Source: Chitinophagaceae bacterium
GTDB taxonomy: Bacteria; Bacteroidota; Bacteroidia; Chitinophagales; Chitinophagaceae
NCBI GenBank assembly: GCA_028288585.1
Contig: JAQBNL010000063.1
Location: 1 to 38,527, forward strand
DNA: 38,527 nucleotides
Direction of reading: 5' to 3'
The notes beneath the pieces are model-generated. The model was not told where the DNA came from. It did no database searches and saw nothing but the letters and a program-made list of their open reading frames with translations. This document shows, one piece after another, positions 23,306-31,457 of the stretch. Each line of letters opens with the position of its first letter. The stretch's first letter is position 1. The translations under genes and the position numbers were made by a program.

Positions 23306-24682
23306 TTGTTATACGCAATTGTTGATATTGAAACTACAGGAGGATATGCCGCTGCAGGCGGCATTACAGAAGTTGCCGTTGTTATTACGGATGGAGAAAA
23401 AATAATAGACAGGTTTGAGACTTTGATAAATCCTGTTTATACCATTCCCAGGTATGTAGAATCATTAACGGGCATTACCAATGCGATGGTAGAAGATGCC
23501 AGGCATTTTAAAATGGTAGCCGGTGAATTGTATGAATTGCTTTGCGATAAAATTTTTGTTGCACACAATGTAAATTTTGATTACTCCTATTTAAAATATC
23601 ATTTTAAAGAAGCAGGATATGAGCTTGATTGTAAAAAACTTTGTACAATAAGATTGGGCAGGCAAATTCTGCCGGGATATAAAAGTTATAGTCTGGGAAA
23701 TTTTTGCAGGGAGATTGGTATCCCGATTGAACAGCGTCACAGGGCGGGAGGCGATGCTGATGCTACGGTAAAATTGTTTCATCATCTTTTGCAGAAAGAT
23801 ACCAACAGCCACATTCAAAATATGCTGAAGGTAAAGAGCAAAGAACAACACCTTCCGCCGAATTTACCTGCAAAACAAATTAAGCAGTTGCCACAAAATC
23901 CGGGTGTATATTATTTTCATGATAACAAGGGGAAAGTTATTTACGTCGGAAAAGCGAAGAATTTATCAAAGCGTGTCAACAGTCATTTTGCAAATAATAA
24001 ACCGGGAAAACAAAAGCAGGAATTTCTCAGGAATATTCACAGCATAACTTATAAGACTACGGCAACGGAATTAATGGCCTTCATTCTTGAAAGCACAGAA
24101 ATAAAAAAGTTTTGGCCTGATCAAAACCGCAGCCTTAAAAGGTTTGAGCAGGCATACGCTTTATATTCTTTTGAAGACAGGAATGGTTACCTGCGGCTTG
24201 CGATTGAAAAAAAGAATAAAAATATTAAGCCCTTATACACTTTTAATTTATTGGTTGAAGGACATAATTTGTTGAGAAAACTTTCACACCAGTTTCAACT
24301 TTGTCCTAAGCTTTGTTTTTTGCAGCATGATAATATTGAATGCGAAGGAAGGAATGATGGAAGGTGTGTAGGAAGTTGTGATAAAAAAGAATCACCGGAA
24401 GAATATAACCGCCGGGTTACGGAATGCATTGAACAATTGCATAAAGAATTACCCACATTTGCTTTAGTAGATTATGGACTAAATGTAGAAGAGCAAAGCT
24501 GCATTTTAATGGAGAAAGGCAGATTTTATGGAATGGGTTATTTGCCTTCGCACGTGAGCATCAGCGGTATCGATGATCTTAAAAATTATATAACACCTTA
24601 TTCAGAGAACGATTATATAAGAGGCCTGGTTTACCAGCACGCAGTAAAATTTCCACACAAAAAAATTGCTTTGATAAATTGA
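23306..24682 (+). CDS. DnaQ-like exonuclease / GIY-YIG (UvrC-type) nuclease fusion
   Basis: The 458-residue protein joins two nuclease domains. Residues 1-165 form a DEDDh 3'-5' exonuclease: D7-I-E9 in YAIVDIETTG, the AHNVNFDYSYL block and H/D of HRAGGDADATVKL. Residues about 195-275 form a GIY-YIG nuclease as in UvrC/Cho: NPGVYYFHDNKGKVIYVGKAKNLSKRV. A Cys-bearing C-terminal region (CPKLCFL, CEGRNDGRCVGSCDKKE) follows. Similar fusions are known as DNA-repair nucleases, Cho-like incision plus trimming; the role here is inferred. The start is TTG at 23306: a TAA lies nine codons upstream in frame and no ATG is available before the exonuclease motif. Confidence 0.92.
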   Translation: MLYAIVDIETTGGYAAAGGITEVAVVITDGEKIIDRFETLINPVYTIPRYVESLTGITNAMVEDARHFKMVAGELYELLCDKIFVAHNVNFDYSYLKYHFKEAGYELDCKKLCTIRLGRQILPGYKSYSLGNFCREIGIPIEQRHRAGGDADATVKLFHHLLQKDTNSHIQNMLKVKSKEQHLPPNLPAKQIKQLPQNPGVYYFHDNKGKVIYVGKAKNLSKRVNSHFANNKPGKQKQEFLRNIHSITYKTTATELMAFILESTEIKKFWPDQNRSLKRFEQAYALYSFEDRNGYLRLAIEKKNKNIKPLYTFNLLVEGHNLLRKLSHQFQLCPKLCFLQHDNIECEGRNDGRCVGSCDKKESPEEYNRRVTECIEQLHKELPTFALVDYGLNVEEQSCILMEKGRFYGMGYLPSHVSISGIDDLKNYITPYSENDYIRGLVYQHAVKFPHKKIALIN

Positions 24683-24982
24683 TTAATGTTCAGACATTAC
24701 CTCTATTGTAGCGCCGATACCTCTTTCAGTAATAGCATTACACATGGGTTTTAAAAAGTCATAACCACCCTCCTTTACTGAATATTTTCCCTTGGTATGA
24801 ATTATCATGGCGCATTGTTCGGCCTGTTCAAAAGTATGGCCGCAAACTTCCATCAGCGTTTCTATAACCCAGTCAAAAGTGGTAACATCATCATTCCATA
24901 CAATTAGCTGGCAAGGGCTTTCAACACTTGTGAGCACATCGGTGTCGGGGGATTCTTTAGTATGTGTATTTGTTTCTAGCAT
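24683..24982 (-). CDS. clpS: ClpS, adaptor for the ClpAP protease
   Basis: This 99-residue protein hands N-degron substrates to Clp. The core begins at about residue 24: CQLIVWNDDVTTFDWVIETLMEVCGHTFEQAEQCAMIIHTKGKY, with the family's NDD-T-F motif and HTKGK, and ends in RGIGATIEV. A 22-residue Thr/Ser-rich extension precedes it. Its stop abuts the stop of the convergent nuclease gene with no spacer. Confidence 0.95.
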   Translation of the reverse strand: MLETNTHTKESPDTDVLTSVESPCQLIVWNDDVTTFDWVIETLMEVCGHTFEQAEQCAMIIHTKGKYSVKEGGYDFLKPMCNAITERGIGATIEVMSEH

Positions 24983-25051
24983 TATTCTTATATCAAAATT
25001 AATTTTTTTTTAGTAACCAGCTTTAGTTTTTCATGGGGTTATCGTTCCCAT

Positions 25052-25496
25052 ATGGCGGAGCTCACTTCAACCCCATACCTTTATGCCGCATTAAAAATTA
25101 CCGGTATTGGTGGAATGTTTATTAAAGCCAAACATGTTAAATCTTTAGCAGCATGGTATCAAAAGCAGTTAGGCATTGAATTTGGTAATAACAGCTATGT
25201 TGATTTTAAATGCCCGCCTGAAATCGGAACGGCAGGAATAAATAAAAATTTTGCTGTGCCCGGCCATACTGTATTCTCCCTCTTTAAAGAAAATACAATG
25301 TATTTTAGTCCTGCCGAAAAACCATTTATGATCAACTCCAGGGTAAATGACCTGGATGGATTATTAGATGAATTACAAAAAGACGGGTAGAAATAGTAGA
25401 AGAAAAAGAGGATATGAATATGGAAAATTTGGATGGATAATAGATCCGGAAGGAAATAAGATTGAGCTTTGGCAACCCATAGATAACAAACTCTGA
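25052..25496 (+). pseudogene. VOC (glyoxalase-like) protein with two frameshifts
   Basis: Three frames read in turn give one VOC protein: 25052-25387 encodes LKITGIGGMFIKAKHVKSLAAWYQKQLGIEFG ... LLDELQKDG; the +1-shifted frame gives VEIVEEKED; the next shift gives EYGKFGWIIDPEGNKIELWQP to the TGA at 25494-25496. Each shift equals one missing base, one in the G run at 25385-25387 and one near 25412. Single-base losses in runs can be sequencing errors, so the gene may be intact in the organism. VOC proteins bind a metal and a small substrate; the EP/IELW end holds one ligand Glu. Confidence 0.8.
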
Positions 25497-25529
25497 TTTT
25501 GAATTTATAAATTGATTAAATATTTGCAT

Positions 25530-26393
25530 ATGAAAAGCTTCCGGATTATTCTGCCCTTAGTATTACTGTTTTTGTTTGCTGATGTGCAGGGACAAAAGAA
25601 AAAAGTAACAACAAAAAAGGCTGTCAGCAACAACACAGTTGTAATAAAAATGGCTGAAAGAAATTTCGGGTCTCCATCATCCATATCAGCAATCACTGAT
25701 GTTATTGAATCTGATGCCGCTTATGAAAGTCTTAAAAACCTGGTTGAAAATTACGGTGTTACCATTACTTATGCAGATAATACTTTCAGAGGGAAAGAAT
25801 CTTTAAAGCGGGGAGATTTTATAGTTGCGCTTAATGCAGCTTTAAATAATCTGAAAAGTAAAATGGATGCTGCAGGTGTAGTTGATACAACATTATTTAA
25901 TACTTACGACCGCAACAGGGGTGGAGCTTATCTAACAGGCGTTTCGCAGGTAAAAGATTTGCCGGAAACCAGCATTTATTTCCCCGCGGCAAAATCATTA
26001 ATTGAGCGCTGGGGTATTGCAGCACCGTTTGCACTTAATAAAACCTTGAATGCAAATTCCACCATACCTGAAAAAGAAGTGTATGATATACTGCGTGTAA
26101 CAATGGGTTATAATTCGGCGGGTGTTAATCCATATTCAACAGCTATTACCAGGGATAAATTTGCAATTGTTCTTAATAATGCCGTTACTCAAAAAATGAC
26201 AGAAATAAATTCTTTGCATACCATGCAACAGGCCAAAAGAGATGCGGAAAGAAGGCGCCAGCTTGATTCTCTTCAAAGAGTTGATATGCTTCGTAAAGAT
26301 TCCATTACCAAAGAAATTGAATTAAGAAAACAGGAAGCGGCACAAAAAGAAGAAGAAGCCAGGAAAAAATTACTGGAAAAAAAGAAAAACTAA
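25530..26393 (+). CDS. Exported SLH-like domain protein with C-terminal coiled coil
   Basis: Started at ATG 25530 (a TTG six codons upstream is possible), the 287-residue protein has a signal peptide (MKSFRIILPLVLLFLFADVQGQ). An S-layer-homology-like repeat follows: DAAYESLKNLVENYGVTITYADNTFRGKESLKRGDFIVALNAAL, with the 'F-R-G/-k-x-L-x-R-g-e-F' wording. A second, weaker unit spans YFPAAKSLIERWGIAAPF ... YSTAITRDKFAIVLNNAV. The last 70 residues are a charged coiled coil (KRDAERRRQLDSLQRVDMLRKD ... EEEARKKLLEKKKN). It may attach to the cell envelope; partners unknown. Confidence 0.78.
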   Translation: MKSFRIILPLVLLFLFADVQGQKKKVTTKKAVSNNTVVIKMAERNFGSPSSISAITDVIESDAAYESLKNLVENYGVTITYADNTFRGKESLKRGDFIVALNAALNNLKSKMDAAGVVDTTLFNTYDRNRGGAYLTGVSQVKDLPETSIYFPAAKSLIERWGIAAPFALNKTLNANSTIPEKEVYDILRVTMGYNSAGVNPYSTAITRDKFAIVLNNAVTQKMTEINSLHTMQQAKRDAERRRQLDSLQRVDMLRKDSITKEIELRKQEAAQKEEEARKKLLEKKKN

Positions 26394-26418
26394 TTCCCAT
26401 TTATATTGCCCTGTGGAT

Positions 26419-26919
26419 CTATACAGATGAGGTATTTTTTAAAAGCTCCCGGAATTCTTTTATAACCTGTGTTGTATAATCTATTTGTGCATCTACTCTT
26501 TCTTTATTTGTAGTGATTTTTTTAACCGATAAAATTTCTTTTTTATTGGCAATGGCAAAAAAAGCAAACAGGTCATTTAAACCTTTCTCAGGCATTTTTG
26601 TTGCATAGCCTGTTATGGCAATTCCATAATCACTTATAAAAAGTTTATTAACCTGCAAAGCCATTTCGCAGGCTACCTTTTCGGTAACACAATCATCTTC
26701 TAAAGCAGCAATCGGTTCAATATTTAAATGCTTTGTTTTTTGGCCTGCATTGTAAGCAGTAATACCTCCCTGGAAAAATTTAGCGGCATCAATAGCCGAG
26801 GAGAATGCTGCTTGTAAATGGCCTGCCGTTACACTTTCTGCCACTGATAAAGTCAGGTGTTTTGTGGTAAGTAATTCTTTAATGTTGTTTATAATATTCT
26901 GATCGTATAGCATATCCAA
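26419..26919 (-). CDS. CinA C-terminal domain protein (NMN deamidase PncC-like)
   Basis: The 166-residue protein is a stand-alone CinA C-terminal domain, the form of PncC that hydrolyses nicotinamide mononucleotide to nicotinate mononucleotide. Signature parts are LSVAESVTAGHLQAAFSS near the N-terminus, FFQGGITAYNAGQKTKHL and GIAITGYATKMPEKG. The common E-S-C-T-G-G is here ESVTAG, so the usual Cys is Val; activity should not be taken for granted. Translation could begin at either of two Met codons (residues 1 and 3). Confidence 0.85.
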   Translation of the reverse strand: MDMLYDQNIINNIKELLTTKHLTLSVAESVTAGHLQAAFSSAIDAAKFFQGGITAYNAGQKTKHLNIEPIAALEDDCVTEKVACEMALQVNKLFISDYGIAITGYATKMPEKGLNDLFAFFAIANKKEILSVKKITTNKERVDAQIDYTTQVIKEFRELLKNTSSV

Positions 26920-26955
26920 ATTTTTTCAAATTGCATAGCTAAAGCCTTGCCAAAC

Positions 26956-27831
26956 TTATCCTGTTTGTTTTTTACTCATAAACAGCCCCTGCATAATAGC
27001 CTTAAGGGTAGTGCCGAATTGTTTTGTGATTAAACCGTATTTTAAAATCCCTAAAACTGACTTCACATATATATATAAGTGGTTGGTTTTTCTTTTATCA
27101 AAAGGATATATATTTTTTCTTATAAAAAGATAATTTCTTATTCCTAAAAGTTCCTTTGGGTTTAGTCTTCTTCCTTTAGGCAAAAAATCAGGACCAATAT
27201 TTTTTACTGTTTTATGATATACAACACTATTGCCAATTAAATATCCTGGCCCATATTTTCTCAGCCGGATAGTATATTCGAGATCGTCATACCAGATAAA
27301 CATTTTCTTTAAAGGATAGCCGGCAGCCTTTACGGCCGCAGTATTTATCAGCACCGATACAAAAGAACAGTAAATAACTTCAGAAGATTTTAGTGAAGGA
27401 TATTCTTCTTCATTATAGCCGGCCTTACGTAAGGGTATGTTCATTTTATGAAGTGTATCATCTTGCCATAATACAGTACTGCATAAAAAAGAAGATGCAA
27501 CATTAAAATATTCGCTTGAGACAAATGCTTCTAAGGCGCCTGGCGTTGTAATGGTATCATCATCCATGCACCACACCCAATCAAAATTATTATCTACAGC
27601 ATATTTTACGCCGCTGTACTGCCCGCCTGAGCTGCCGGCATTAGGTTGGGTGATAACAGTAATATCATTTTGAGATGAGAGCCATTCCGCAGTTCCATCA
27701 GTACTCCCGTTATTAATAATAAATATCTTATCGGGCAACCTGCTTTGCATGCGTAGCGCTGTAATACATTCCTGCAATAACGCCAGGCGGTTATAGGTAA
27801 CTACAATTGCGGCTATCTTAGGATTTATCAT
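26956..27831 (-). CDS. Family 2 glycosyltransferase (galactofuranosyl/rhamnosyl type)
   Basis: The 291-residue inverting GT-A enzyme has AAIVVTYNRLALLQECI at the N-terminus, INNGSTDGTAEWL, and the metal-binding DDD motif in WVWCMDDDTITTPGALEAF near residue 92, followed by FIWYDDLEYTIRLRKYGPG. The wording is closest to the GlfT2/rhamnosyltransferase-like group of GT2. It has no strong membrane segments. It is divergent from the Gfo/Idh gene, with a putative operator between them; whether it belongs to the uronate functions is unclear. Confidence 0.9.
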   Translation of the reverse strand: MINPKIAAIVVTYNRLALLQECITALRMQSRLPDKIFIINNGSTDGTAEWLSSQNDITVITQPNAGSSGGQYSGVKYAVDNNFDWVWCMDDDTITTPGALEAFVSSEYFNVASSFLCSTVLWQDDTLHKMNIPLRKAGYNEEEYPSLKSSEVIYCSFVSVLINTAAVKAAGYPLKKMFIWYDDLEYTIRLRKYGPGYLIGNSVVYHKTVKNIGPDFLPKGRRLNPKELLGIRNYLFIRKNIYPFDKRKTNHLYIYVKSVLGILKYGLITKQFGTTLKAIMQGLFMSKKQTG

Positions 27832-27862
27832 GATATTAATTTCTGAATTCCGGGATTTTTAC

Positions 27863-27878
27863 AACGATTGCATAAATA
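27863..27878 (+). promoter_or_regulatory. Putative uronate-regulon operator, site 1
   Basis: AACGATTGCATAAATA matches AACGATTGCGTAAATA at 35153-35168 in 15 of 16 positions. It is bracketed by an AAC...GTT inverted pair. A TAATTTTG, fitting the -7 consensus, lies at 27894-27901, so a bound repressor would overlap the promoter of the Gfo/Idh operon. Confidence 0.5.
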
Positions 27879-27893
27879 TAGTTGGTTGACTTT

Positions 27894-27901
27894 TAATTTT
27901 G
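27894..27901 (+). promoter_or_regulatory. Possible -7 element of the Gfo/Idh operon
   Basis: TAATTTTG fits TAnnTTTG. A TTG at 27868-27870 is 23 bp upstream, slightly too far for a standard -33 element. Confidence 0.35.
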
Positions 27902-27986
27902 TTGAAATAATAGGTGTAGAATTGGAATACAGATATACCTGATCTTATAAAGTTAATTGGTGGAATAAAATATTTTTAAAATTATT

Positions 27987-29030
27987 ATGAAAGCTATTAA
28001 TACAGCACTATGTTCCTTTGGTATGAGCGGATGGGTTTTTCATGCGCCGTTTATTATAACTGATCCGCATTTTAAATTATATGCCGTTTGGGAGCGTTCT
28101 AAAAACCTGGCACAGGAAAAATATCCCGGTGTACTAACCTACAGAACACTGGAAGAAATGCTTGCAGATGATGAAGTTGAATTAATGATTGTGAATACGC
28201 CTAATTACACCCATCACGATTATACAAAAAAAGCACTCCTTGCAGGTAAACATGTAATTGTAGAAAAGCCTTTTACAGTTACAGTTGAAGAGGGACAAGA
28301 ACTGATCGGATTAGCTAAGAAACAAAATAAAAAACTTTCAGTATACCATAACCGGCGCTACGACAGCGATTATAAAACGATAAAGAAAATTTTGGATGAA
28401 AAATTATTGGGAGATCTTGTTGAAGCTGAATTTCATTTTGACCGGTATTCAGAAAATTTAAGTCCGAAAGTTCATAAAGAAATCCCGGGACCGGGTACAG
28501 GCACATTATATGATTTGGGGTCTCACTTAATTGACCAGGCTTTACAATTATTCGGAATGCCTCAGGCGGTTTTTGCCGATATCAGGATCATTCGTCCTAT
28601 TTCAAAAGTGGATGATTATTTTGACCTGTTGTTATATTATCCGCAATTAAGAGTACGAATCAAATCGAGTTACCAGGTGCGGGAACCATTACCAGGTTAC
28701 ATTCTTCATGGCGCTAAAGGTTCTTTTATCAAACCAAAAACAAATATCCAGGAGATACAATTGCAGGAAGGTAAAACACCGGGAAAAACAGGCTGGGGGT
28801 TAGAGCCTGAATCGGAAAGAGGTTTATTGCATACTGAAAAAGACGGAAAAATTATCAGGGAATATATCCAGTCAGAAACAGGAAATTACGGGGAATATTA
28901 TGATGGTATGTATGAAGCCATACGAAATAATAAAGCCGTACCTGTTACCCCGGAAGCCGGCCTTAATGTTATTAAAATAATTGAAGCGGCTTTTAAAAGC
29001 AATACATTAAAACATATTGTTGAAATATAA
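27987..29030 (+). CDS. Gfo/Idh/MocA family oxidoreductase
   Basis: The 347-residue NAD(P)-dependent sugar dehydrogenase-like protein has an N-terminal Rossmann fold (CSFGMSGWVFHAPFI), the family's EKP motif at residues 93-95 (VIVEKPFTV) and the C-terminal alpha/beta substrate domain with GPGTGTLYDLGSHLIDQAL, where D/H of the DLGSHLID act in catalysis. These enzymes oxidise sugars, polyols or uronates; the neighbouring uronate genes make such a substrate likely but unproven. First gene of the plus-strand run that leads to uxaC. Confidence 0.92.
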   Translation: MKAINTALCSFGMSGWVFHAPFIITDPHFKLYAVWERSKNLAQEKYPGVLTYRTLEEMLADDEVELMIVNTPNYTHHDYTKKALLAGKHVIVEKPFTVTVEEGQELIGLAKKQNKKLSVYHNRRYDSDYKTIKKILDEKLLGDLVEAEFHFDRYSENLSPKVHKEIPGPGTGTLYDLGSHLIDQALQLFGMPQAVFADIRIIRPISKVDDYFDLLLYYPQLRVRIKSSYQVREPLPGYILHGAKGSFIKPKTNIQEIQLQEGKTPGKTGWGLEPESERGLLHTEKDGKIIREYIQSETGNYGEYYDGMYEAIRNNKAVPVTPEAGLNVIKIIEAAFKSNTLKHIVEI

Positions 29031-29150
29031 TTACACGGGCAGGGTTTATTACGATTTATTTTATAATATCGTTTCGTGAATAAAAGTGAATTGATTAATG
29101 TGTGCTATAATTATATGGCTTAGGTGCAAAAAAAATAATAAAGAAAATAA

Positions 29151-29945
29151 ATGAAAAGAATCCCGGTTACATTCCTGTTAATGATTGCAGTACCAATTTG
29201 CATGTTAGCGCAAACAAGAACAAATAAAACCGTTTTACTGGATAATTATTTTAATCATGAGGTAAAGAAAGATGTAACAGGAAAAGATATTGTATGGCAT
29301 TATACATGGGATGAGCAGGACAATGGCGGTTATTCAACGTTTGGAACTATATTTCATAAGTATGGGGTACAAACAGAAACTTTATCCTTTGCGCCTGCGA
29401 TGGAAAATTTAAAAAATGCAGACATCTATATCATTGTAGATCCCGATACAACAAGTGAAAACAAAAAACCAAATTATATACAACCTAAAGATATAAATGC
29501 AATTTATAAGTGGGTGAAAAGGGGAGGAGTGCTGCTGCTGTTTGGCAATGATTCTCCCAATGTAGAATTTACTCATTTTAACCGGTTGGCTGCAAAATTT
29601 GGATTTCAATTCAACTATAACAGTTGTAACAAGGTTCCCGGGAATAAATATGAGATGGGAGCTTTAATTATTCCGGGGGATAATACTATTTTTAAAACTG
29701 CAAAAAAGATATTTATAAAAGAATATTCATCGCAAACGGTAACAACCGCAAAGCCTGTATTTACTGATGGAGATATTATTGTAATGTCTGTTGCTAAAAT
29801 TGGAAAGGGAACTGTGTTTGCGGTGGGTGACCCCTGGTTCTATAATGAATATGTAGATGGAAAAAAATTGCCTGCAGAATTTGAAAATTATAAAGCTGCA
29901 GAAGACCTGGTAAAGTGGGCTGTTGACCAAATAAAGAAAAAATAA
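29151..29945 (+). CDS. Exported DUF4350-like domain, free-standing
   Basis: The 264-residue protein has a signal peptide (to MLAQ) and one domain starting NKTVLLDNYFNHEVKKDVTGKDIVWHYTWDEQDNGGYSTFGTIF, with DIYIIVDPDTTSENKKPNYIQP, KWVKRGGVLLLFGNDSPN and a final GKGTVFAVGDPWFYNEYVDG. I recall this domain attached to GH88/GH105 unsaturated-uronyl hydrolases in Bacteroidota; here it stands alone, with no hydrolase fused. The fold resembles glutamine-amidotransferase-like (DUF4350) domains without a Cys nucleophile, so a binding role is as likely as catalysis. Between the Gfo/Idh gene and uxaC. Confidence 0.8.
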   Translation: MKRIPVTFLLMIAVPICMLAQTRTNKTVLLDNYFNHEVKKDVTGKDIVWHYTWDEQDNGGYSTFGTIFHKYGVQTETLSFAPAMENLKNADIYIIVDPDTTSENKKPNYIQPKDINAIYKWVKRGGVLLLFGNDSPNVEFTHFNRLAAKFGFQFNYNSCNKVPGNKYEMGALIIPGDNTIFKTAKKIFIKEYSSQTVTTAKPVFTDGDIIVMSVAKIGKGTVFAVGDPWFYNEYVDGKKLPAEFENYKAAEDLVKWAVDQIKKK

Positions 29946-29963
29946 TACGGAGGAAAATAAAAT

Positions 29964-30047
29964 ATGGATTACGTTGCAGATTTTTTACCTGTCTCATCTG
30001 TGGCAGAGGCAGATGATGTTGCCAATAAATTGCTGAAGTATGTTTAA
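29964..30047 (+). CDS. Possible 27-residue peptide or gene remnant before uxaC
   Basis: A frame of 27 codons plus stop (MDYVADFLPVSSVAEADD..., ending LLKYV) starts 18 bp after the previous stop. It has a good Shine-Dalgarno sequence (CGGAGGAAAATAAAATATG), which is rare in this window. It ends 9 bp before uxaC. It may be a leftover of a deleted gene, a leader peptide for uxaC, or chance. Confidence 0.4.
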   Translation: MDYVADFLPVSSVAEADDVANKLLKYV

Positions 30048-30056
30048 ATCAAGCTC

Positions 30057-31457
30057 ATGAAAAAATTCTTAGGAAAAAATTTTCTTCTGCAAAATGCAAC
30101 TGCAAAAAAGCTGTATCATGATTATGCAAAGGCAATGCCCGTGATAGATTATCATTGCCATTTATCGCCTGAACAAATAGCAAATGATATCAACTTTGAA
30201 AATATTACCCAGGCATGGTTATCCGGCGATCACTATAAGTGGCGGGCAATGCGTACCAATGGAGTTGAAGAAAGTTATATCACCGGCGATAAAAGTGATT
30301 ATGAAAAATTTGAGATGTGGGCTGAAACAGTTTCTTATACATTGCGTAACCCTCTTTACCACTGGACTCACCTGGAGTTGCAGCGCTATTTTGATATTGA
30401 TGAGATATTAAACGCCGGCAGTGCTAAAAAAATTTATGCAGAGTGCAGCAGTAAGCTCCAGACAAAAGAATATTCTATTCGCAACCTGTTGCGCAGGATG
30501 AATGTAAAAGTTGTATGCACTACGGATGACCCAACAGATACATTAGAACACCATCAGAAAATAAAAGATGACGGGTTTGAAATAAAAATATTCCCCGCTT
30601 TCCGCCCTGATAAAGCAATAAATGTTGATGATGTTGCAGGCTTTAATATTTATGTGGAAAAATTGCAGGCCGTAAGCAATATAAACATTAGTTCTTTTGA
30701 ATCATTTCTGGATGCATTAAAACAGCGTCATGATTTTTTTGCAACAATGGGCTGTACGGTTTCTGATCATGGGCTGGAACATATTTATGCTGAAGATTAT
30801 ACAGATGCAGAAATCGTGGTGGCATTTTATAAAATACGCGATGGCAGGGAGCTTACTTCGGACGAAAGGAACAAATTCAAATCTGCCATGCTGCACATTT
30901 TTGCCATTTGGGATTGGGAAAAAGGCTGGGTGCAGCAATATCATTTAGGCGCCTTAAGAAATAATAATACAAGATTGTTAGAGCAATTGGGGCCGGACAC
31001 AGGCTGGGATTCCATCAGCGATGTTCACCAGGGAAAAGCTTTGGCTAAATTTTTAGGAAGACTGGATTCTACAAATCAATTGGCAAAAACAATTTTGTAT
31101 AATCTTAACCCGGCTGACAATGAATTAATGGCAACCATGGCAGGTAATTTTAATGATGGCTCTGTTGTGGGAAAAGTTCAGTTGGGTTCAGCATGGTGGT
31201 TCTTAGATCAGAAAGATGGAATGACAAAACAAATAAACACCTTATCCAACATGGGATTGCTTAGCAAATTTGTAGGCATGCTAACAGATTCGAGGAGCTT
31301 TCTTTCCTATCCACGCCATGAATATTTCAGGAGGATACTATGTAATTTATTCGGAGAGGAAATTGAAAATGGCGAGCTACCTAACGATCTAAAATGGACA
31401 GGAAAAGTTATTGAAGACATCTGCTACAACAATGCAAAAAATTATTTTAACTGGTAA
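30057..31457 (+). CDS. uxaC: Glucuronate/galacturonate isomerase UxaC
   Basis: The 466-residue enzyme interconverts D-glucuronate and D-fructuronate, and D-galacturonate and D-tagaturonate, the first step of hexuronate breakdown. It belongs to the amidohydrolase-like UxaC family: metal-site H33-x-H35 in PVIDYHCHLSPEQIA, VCTTDDPTDTLEHH, ATMGCTVSDHGLEH, and the C-terminal MLTDSRSFLSYPRHEYFRRILCNLFG. Full family length. Its stop overlaps the start of the kinase gene (TAATG), so the two are co-translated. Confidence 0.97.
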   Translation: MKKFLGKNFLLQNATAKKLYHDYAKAMPVIDYHCHLSPEQIANDINFENITQAWLSGDHYKWRAMRTNGVEESYITGDKSDYEKFEMWAETVSYTLRNPLYHWTHLELQRYFDIDEILNAGSAKKIYAECSSKLQTKEYSIRNLLRRMNVKVVCTTDDPTDTLEHHQKIKDDGFEIKIFPAFRPDKAINVDDVAGFNIYVEKLQAVSNINISSFESFLDALKQRHDFFATMGCTVSDHGLEHIYAEDYTDAEIVVAFYKIRDGRELTSDERNKFKSAMLHIFAIWDWEKGWVQQYHLGALRNNNTRLLEQLGPDTGWDSISDVHQGKALAKFLGRLDSTNQLAKTILYNLNPADNELMATMAGNFNDGSVVGKVQLGSAWWFLDQKDGMTKQINTLSNMGLLSKFVGMLTDSRSFLSYPRHEYFRRILCNLFGEEIENGELPNDLKWTGKVIEDICYNNAKNYFNW

